Assembly: GCA_964561545.1 (NCBI GenBank)
Contig: CAZLQF010000018.1
Location: 1-55,251 of the forward strand
Origin: CAZLQF01 sp964561545
GTDB taxonomy: Bacteria > Bacteroidota > Bacteroidia > CAILMK01 > CAYYUA01
Direction: 5' to 3'
DNA: 55,251 bases
In this document: positions 50,658 through 55,251 of the stretch, piece by piece
Numbering within the stretch: position 1 is the stretch's first letter
How the letters are laid out: the number at the start of each line of letters is the position of its first letter
Position numbers and translations under genes: made by a program
The notes under the pieces: generated by a model
The model's input: the letters and a program-made list of their open reading frames with translations, nothing else
What the model was told of the DNA's origin: nothing
Databases searched by the model: none

Positions 50658-51926
50658 TTATTTAATTTTTCGGTCCCTAAACCATTTCTCGTTGATGTTA
50701 AAGCCAATGCTGAAATTAAAGAACTCCTCTTGAAGGATTTCCTCATTGCCATTACCCAAAGTACCCAATTCAAAAGCTAAGTTGATATCCGATTGCTTAC
50801 GACTTAAAGGAAAACCAAATCCAAAGTTAATGCTGTACTTATTTAAATTTTGTTCTTTGGGCGTTAGATACGAATTTGCATAATTGATGCCAATCCGGTA
50901 GCTAACCCTTTTAAAATATGACTCAAGCGCATCGTGGTCCGGAACAATTTCATAGGCCAAATTTACCTCCCAGGAATTCCCCACAGAATCCTGTTCACCA
51001 TAACTCTGGAATTGATCCCAATTGGTAAAACTAAACCCTGCTCCAAGCCTCCATTGATTGCTTTTTTGCAATTCAACAGCACCGCTGTAATTAGCTGGTA
51101 AAGTAATGTTACCTGAGATATCGGTCTCGTTAGCGATGGTATCTTTAATCCTTCCTCTTTCCCCAAAACTTCGGGTCAAGATGGTCTTATCAGCAGAAAG
51201 TTTACGCTCTAATGAAGCAGAAGCACCAGCTACAAGAATATAATCCTTGCTAAGCCTATCATGGAATTGAACACCACCTTTGAAGTTAAAATCAGATACA
51301 CTTAAATTTTCATTCTTGGTTTTGTTCAAATAACCACTTCCACTTGGTGCGAAGACTTGACGGTCAATAAATTCGTAGCTGCCAAACAAATAGGAAACTT
51401 CAAAGCCAAAGTTCAAGCCCTTAAGAATTTGAAAGCCATTGCTTATATAAGCTTTGGTCAATCCCCCTTGTCCGGTATTGACCATCGTGTAAGGCAGGTC
51501 TAGATTATCGTCCGCTATTTCGGAAGAAAATTCATAACCTACTTTGGTCAAAGGTTTCAAACCAAAACCAGCGCTCCAGCCAATATCACTCATAACGGGA
51601 AATGCAAGGGCCATATAGCTAAAATCAGCCCTTATTTCACTCCTTTTATTTCCATTTTGTTCAAGCCATTTCTTGCTACCATTCAAACCCACATTAAACA
51701 CAGTAACATCCAAAAATGATAAAGTGGCTGGGTTTTGCAGCGAGTAAGAAGTTTGGCTTCGATGGGTTAAGCCTAAGGGCTTAACAGAGCGGAGATGAAC
51801 GAATTCATTGGGTTGAACTTCCCCCAATCCATATGCTGAATAGGGATCATTAAAATTTTGGCCTTGGGAAGCAAACTGGGTTATCAACAAAAAACCGGAG
51901 AGTAGGATAAAAATTTTATTCAGCAT
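50658..51926 (-). CDS. Outer-membrane barrel protein, FadL-like
   Basis: A 422-residue protein with a signal peptide (FASQGQNFNDPYSAYGLGEV) and alternating barrel strands to the end. The SAYGLG element, QNPATLSFLD and the hatch-like N terminus suggest the OMPP1/FadL fold of hydrophobic-compound channels. It overlaps coaX by 11 bases and precedes the TPR lipoprotein by 7, so it is a middle gene of a tight operon. Its C terminus (EKWFRDRKIK) is not the classical terminal Phe, which is usual for FadL relatives in this phylum. Confidence 0.7.
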   Translation of the reverse strand: MLNKIFILLSGFLLITQFASQGQNFNDPYSAYGLGEVQPNEFVHLRSVKPLGLTHRSQTSYSLQNPATLSFLDVTVFNVGLNGSKKWLEQNGNKRSEIRADFSYMALAFPVMSDIGWSAGFGLKPLTKVGYEFSSEIADDNLDLPYTMVNTGQGGLTKAYISNGFQILKGLNFGFEVSYLFGSYEFIDRQVFAPSGSGYLNKTKNENLSVSDFNFKGGVQFHDRLSKDYILVAGASASLERKLSADKTILTRSFGERGRIKDTIANETDISGNITLPANYSGAVELQKSNQWRLGAGFSFTNWDQFQSYGEQDSVGNSWEVNLAYEIVPDHDALESYFKRVSYRIGINYANSYLTPKEQNLNKYSINFGFGFPLSRKQSDINLAFELGTLGNGNEEILQEEFFNFSIGFNINEKWFRDRKIK

Positions 51927-52647
51927 TCATTATTAATATTTGATTCAAGCCCCGCAGGACCAAATTTTGATCTGCAAAAATGCGATTTTTAAGCTTATTT
52001 TCAAAGAAAGCCGTGTCGCCACCACTTAATATAACTTCCAGAGGCTCAACGGATTTTTTATATGCTTCGATAAAACCATCCATTTCGTAAGCGGCTCCAT
52101 TAACAATACCTGATAAAATCGATTGACGAGTAGTACTACCTGTCAAAGAGGCCTTACTTTCAAGCTCTACTAAAGGCAATTTTTCAGTAAAATGGTTTAG
52201 ACTTTTAAGGCGCATTTGCAGTCCTGGTGTTATAGCACCACCTTTAAAAACGTTATCACTGTTAATAAAATTGTAGGTAATGCAAGAACCCGTTTGAATT
52301 GCCAGAACTGAGTTGCCATCAGCCATTTTAGAAGCCCCAGCTGCCAAAGCCAAGCGATCCCGCCCCAATGTTTCAGGCGTTTGATACCCCATTTGAAAGG
52401 GTACAACCGTCTGATCGTTTAACCTAATAAGCTGGTTGGTGTTGGATTTTAAACCCTCTATAAGGTCAGATGATAGATCAATAACCTCAGCGAAAATGAT
52501 ACGCTCCGGTTCAAGGTTTTGGACCAATTCAAGGATCGAATCCTGGTTATTTATTCCAGGAAATCGAAATACCTCTACCAAATCAGTACCTTTGAACAGG
52601 GCTGCTTTGGTTAAGGAGTTCCCAAAATCAAAAGCGAGATTATTCAT
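51916..52647 (-). CDS. coaX: Type III pantothenate kinase CoaX
   Basis: CoaX phosphorylates pantothenate, the first step of CoA synthesis, using an ASKHA fold. The 243-residue protein has the first phosphate loop LAFDFGNSLTKAALF (Asp7), the catalytic-type Asp97 in LGRDRLALAAGA, and GGAITPGLQMRLKSLNHFTE. The second phosphate motif is unusual: the family norm DAGTCxTxD reads QTGSCITYN here, so Gln118 and Asn126 replace two Asp. The enzyme may be weakened or adapted. It heads the operon with the barrel protein, TPR lipoprotein and lptC. Confidence 0.88.
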   Translation of the reverse strand: MNNLAFDFGNSLTKAALFKGTDLVEVFRFPGINNQDSILELVQNLEPERIIFAEVIDLSSDLIEGLKSNTNQLIRLNDQTVVPFQMGYQTPETLGRDRLALAAGASKMADGNSVLAIQTGSCITYNFINSDNVFKGGAITPGLQMRLKSLNHFTEKLPLVELESKASLTGSTTRQSILSGIVNGAAYEMDGFIEAYKKSVEPLEVILSGGDTAFFENKLKNRIFADQNLVLRGLNQILIMNAE

Positions 52648-52688
52648 GAATCGGCTTGAAGCATTTATTTGTCATTCCTTAAGCTATG

Positions 52689-52696
52689 CAAAAATA
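52689..52696 (-). promoter_or_regulatory. Probable -7 element of the coaX-lptC operon
   Basis: Minus-strand 52696-52689 reads TATTTTTG (TAnnTTTG), 41 bases before coaX. The nearest TTG upstream is 13 bases away, closer than normal. Confidence 0.4.
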
Positions 52697-52845
52697 TGAT
52701 GGTTTTCTTCAAATTTGAGTTGAGTAATTGAAAGTAAGCCGTTGGAGCAAACAAATCCTATTTACATGCTATTGAAATGGACTTTTGATACTACCAATAG
52801 GTAATTTGGTACATGTTGGTTTGCCGTTTTCTTAAAAATAAGTTT

Positions 52846-53274
52846 TTATCTATCAATAGTAGCTGTGCATTTGAATTCAACGGCAATAGGAGTTGGTAAT
52901 GCATTTACTTCAACCGTGGTGCGGCAAGGTGGATTTTCAGGAAAATATGCAGCCCACACCTTATTGAAGGTCTTAAAATCTTCCTTCATGTTGGTTAAAA
53001 AAACGGTTACATCTACCAATTGATCCAGACTTGAGCCAGCGTCTTCCAAAATCGCTGTAATGTTCCTAAAAACTGAATGGGTTTGCTGCTCAACATCATA
53101 AAATGTGACATTGCCTTGTTCATCCATTTCAACTCCCGGAATAGCTTTAGTGCCACGCTCCCTTGGCCCAACTCCGGAAAGGAATAGCAAATGACCGACT
53201 TGTTTGGCGTGCGGGTAGAGCCCAACGGGTTCAGGCGCTTTTTTGGTTTTGTAGGATTTTTGTTGATCTACCAT
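52846..53274 (-). CDS. RidA family enamine/imine deaminase
   Basis: A 142-residue trimeric RidA (YjgF/YER057c/UK114) protein. The catalytic Arg is in NPPCRTTVEVNALP (about residue 116), followed by the expected Glu/hydrophobic strand IAVEFKCTATI. The N-terminal half (PEPVGLYPHAKQVGHLLFLS) resembles the RidA subgroup that includes 2-aminomuconate deaminases of tryptophan catabolism; general 2-aminoacrylate deamination is the alternative. No kynurenine-pathway gene lies in the window. It is monocistronic. Confidence 0.9.
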   Translation of the reverse strand: MVDQQKSYKTKKAPEPVGLYPHAKQVGHLLFLSGVGPRERGTKAIPGVEMDEQGNVTFYDVEQQTHSVFRNITAILEDAGSSLDQLVDVTVFLTNMKEDFKTFNKVWAAYFPENPPCRTTVEVNALPTPIAVEFKCTATIDR

Positions 53275-53463
53275 GGACTAAGTACTTATAAGACGTTTTA
53301 CTTGTATTAATTTTTAGAAAATAGTAACTTCTTATTGTTCCAAGCTCTGACTGGTCACTGCTACCTCATTTACACAGCACCTCTAAGCCATTTCTCAAAA
53401 ATAGATTGGTTAAACATCAATACTTGGGCAGCCATTTACATATGCCCTTTAGATCAGATCATA

Positions 53464-54618
53464 TCAGTTAAAGATTTCCTTCACCCGGTCCAGAAAAGTT
53501 TTCTCGCCATCATCAGAAGAAGGCTGAAAATTTTCTGATTCACCCAGTTTTTTAAGGGTTTCTTTCTCATCTTTATTCAGTTGGCGCGGCACATAGATAT
53601 TCACGTGGATTAATTCATCACCTGTACCTCTGCCATCCAAGTTGGGCAATCCTTTGTTCTTCAGTTTAAATATTTTACCACCCTGCGTACCGGGAGGGAC
53701 TGTAATCTTAGCTTTACCGTCTACAGTAGGCACTTCCTTTTCAATGCCCAAAGCAGCTTCAGTAAAACTGAGCCTCAAATCGTATATGATGTTATCACCA
53801 TCGCGCTTGAGCTCATCATCTTCAATTTCTTCTACCAAAACAAGCAAGTTGCCAGGCACACCTCCTCGCTTAGCAGAATTGCCTTTGCCTTTTACGGTCA
53901 ATTGAACACCATCCCGCACACCTGCAGGAATGTCAATGTCCACGACTTCTTCATCTTGTAACCTGCCTTGGCCTACGCATTTCTTACATTTATTTTTGAT
54001 GATCTTACCGGCACCACCACATTGAGGGCACGTGGAAGCGGTGTACATCTGACCCAAGAAGGTATTGGTCACTTGTTTAACCTGCCCTTGTCCGTAACAT
54101 GTATCACAAGTTTCGTATCCGCTATCTTTTTGAGCTCCGGATCCATTGCATTCGTCACAAGCCACATATTTTTTCACACGGAGTTTCTTGTTAACCCCTT
54201 TGGCCATTTCATCAAGGGTAAGCTCTACCTTGATGCGTAAGTCGGAGCCCCGCTCCATCCTTGTTCGGCCTCCACCTCTGGATCCACCAAAGAAGGACTC
54301 GAAAGGATCACCACCACCAAAGATGTCGCCAAAGTGCTCAAAGATGTCTTCCATGCTCATGCCTCCGGTGCCACCACCAAAGCCACCTTGGGCACCACCG
54401 CTGTGGCCAAACTTGTCATAATTGGCCCGCTTATTTTCATCCCCAAGCACTTCGTAAGCTTCCGCTGCCTCCTTAAACATGGTTTCGGCTTCGCTATCAT
54501 CAGGATTTTTATCCGGATGATACTTGATCGCTAATTTGCGATAAGCTTTCTTAATTTCACTTTGTGAGGCCTCTCTTGATACCCCTAATATTTCGTAATA
54601 ATCTTTTTTTTGGCTCAT
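53464..54618 (-). CDS. dnaJ: Chaperone protein DnaJ
   Basis: The 384-residue Hsp40 stimulates DnaK ATPase and presents clients. It has a J domain with HPD at residues 34-36 (KYHPDKNPDD), a Gly/Phe-rich linker with a conserved FGGGDPFESFFGG region, four CxxCxGxG zinc motifs (CDECNGSG, CDTCYGQG, CPQCGGAG, CKKCVGQG) and the two beta-barrel client-binding domains. It is complete, type I, and lies 6 bases downstream of grpE in the same operon; dnaK is not within the window. Confidence 0.97.
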   Translation of the reverse strand: MSQKKDYYEILGVSREASQSEIKKAYRKLAIKYHPDKNPDDSEAETMFKEAAEAYEVLGDENKRANYDKFGHSGGAQGGFGGGTGGMSMEDIFEHFGDIFGGGDPFESFFGGSRGGGRTRMERGSDLRIKVELTLDEMAKGVNKKLRVKKYVACDECNGSGAQKDSGYETCDTCYGQGQVKQVTNTFLGQMYTASTCPQCGGAGKIIKNKCKKCVGQGRLQDEEVVDIDIPAGVRDGVQLTVKGKGNSAKRGGVPGNLLVLVEEIEDDELKRDGDNIIYDLRLSFTEAALGIEKEVPTVDGKAKITVPPGTQGGKIFKLKNKGLPNLDGRGTGDELIHVNIYVPRQLNKDEKETLKKLGESENFQPSSDDGEKTFLDRVKEIFN

Positions 54619-54624
54619 AGCTTT

Positions 54625-55251
54625 TTATTCTCCTACCACAACTTTTGCGTGTCTTACAATCTTACCTTCCAGGATATACCCTTTCTGAATAAGGTCAACT
54701 ACCTTGCCTTTCTGGTCTTCAGTGGGTGCTTCTATTTTGGTTACCGCTTCATGATATTCAGCATCAAACGGCTGCTTTAAAACCTCCATTTCTTCAAGGC
54801 CTTTTTCCTTAAGAATGGCTTTAAATTTATTGTAAATAAGCTCTATACCTTGAAGGGCTTCCTCGTTGATATTTTCATCGGATTTTAAAGAATTGAGAGC
54901 TCGCTCAAAGTCATCTAATACCGGCAGCAAGTCGCCTATTAGTTTTGATTGAGCATCTTTCTTCATTTCGGCCTTTTCCTTCTGCGTACGCTTACGGAAA
55001 TTCTCAAATTCGGAATAAAGCCGAATGTGCTTTTCATAAAGCTCATCGTACTCATGTTTCTTTACAACTTCACCTTCAGTTTCTTGTGATTGTTCTTCTT
55101 TGGAAGCGGATTGTTCTTGCTTTTCTTCACCAGCTTCTGTTTCACCTGTATTTTGTTCTTCGGAGGTAGCTTCTTCTTGCTGACCTTCCTTGGCTTGTGC
55201 TTGCTTGTTATTTTGCTCTTCAGCTTGATTTTGCTGTTCGCCCTTATTTTG
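54625..55251 (-). CDS. grpE: Nucleotide exchange factor GrpE (N terminus cut by window edge)
   Basis: GrpE releases ADP from DnaK. The frame is open to the last base of the window, so the start codon lies outside. 208 residues are visible: a Gln/Glu/Asn-rich N-terminal tail (about the first 65 visible), the long helix (KHEYDELYEKHIRLYSEFEN; GDLLPVLDDFERAL) and the C-terminal beta domain with PTEDQKGKVVDLIQKGYILE and RHAKVVVGE. The internal ATG at 54966 is not the start, because the conserved helix begins well before it. It is transcribed with dnaJ. Confidence 0.95.
   Translation of the reverse strand, partial: QNKGEQQNQAEEQNNKQAQAKEGQQEEATSEEQNTGETEAGEEKQEQSASKEEQSQETEGEVVKKHEYDELYEKHIRLYSEFENFRKRTQKEKAEMKKDAQSKLIGDLLPVLDDFERALNSLKSDENINEEALQGIELIYNKFKAILKEKGLEEMEVLKQPFDAEYHEAVTKIEAPTEDQKGKVVDLIQKGYILEGKIVRHAKVVVGE

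Noticed and set aside
50651..50773. Longer start of the TPR lipoprotein
   Set aside because: It would overlap the upstream barrel gene by 116 bases and would hide the lipoprotein signal that begins at 50650.

Overview
The window looks like ordinary chromosome of a gliding-type Bacteroidota bacterium, probably order Cytophagales. The evidence is a GldD gliding/secretion lipoprotein, a PorZ-like protein, several C-terminal sorting domains of the type IX secretion system (T9SS), a TamL-type lipoprotein, AT-rich intergenic DNA, and many genes preceded by the Bacteroidota -7 promoter element TAnnTTTG, often with TTG 17-21 bases upstream. Genus assignment is inference; no rRNA is present.

Layout. 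0-13 kb: yidC, cca, a pRiA4b-ORF3-like gene, a decayed stretch, tRNA-Leu(CAA), dxr-rseP, a NUDIX gene, an unknown 161-residue protein, rsfS-ftsH, an NlpC/P60 gene and a 2[4Fe-4S] ferredoxin divergent from a LuxC-like acyl-CoA reductase. 14-24 kb: gene fragments, porZ-recO, a DUF4831-like protein, an ABC-2 exporter pair and a secreted protein with a likely caspase/gingipain-like core. 24-33 kb: methylcrotonoyl-CoA carboxylase beta, a multiply broken epimerase gene, a cold-shock gene with a clear terminator, gldD, recG, decayed T9SS type-B cargo genes, a BamA-like barrel and ppx. 34-41 kb: a thioesterase, a very large fusion (GT2-like, GT-C membrane transferase, TPR), cupin-djlA, an XRE-S24 repressor, and marR-nitroreductase with palindromic sites. 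41-55 kb: three very small genes, tamL and trmH with overlapping divergent start codons, a barrel protein, folD-queE, nfu, the operon coaX - barrel protein - TPR lipoprotein - lptC, ridA, and grpE-dnaJ, with grpE cut by the window edge.

Functional themes. Most genes are core housekeeping: membrane insertion and quality control (YidC, FtsH, RseP, DnaJ/GrpE), isoprenoid, folate, CoA and queuosine synthesis, and tRNA maturation. An envelope theme runs through the window (TamL, BamA-like, LptC, T9SS parts and cargo). There is no CRISPR array, phage, integrase, transposase or obvious defence island. The most unusual things are the GT2/GT-C/TPR fusion with a degenerate GT2 half, the gingipain-like cargo lacking the usual GHG histidine, the small-gene cluster after the nitroreductase, the altered CoaX motif, and the clusters of dying genes. 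No clear previously undescribed multi-gene system is visible. All identifications come from reading sequence and remembered family motifs; no database search was run.
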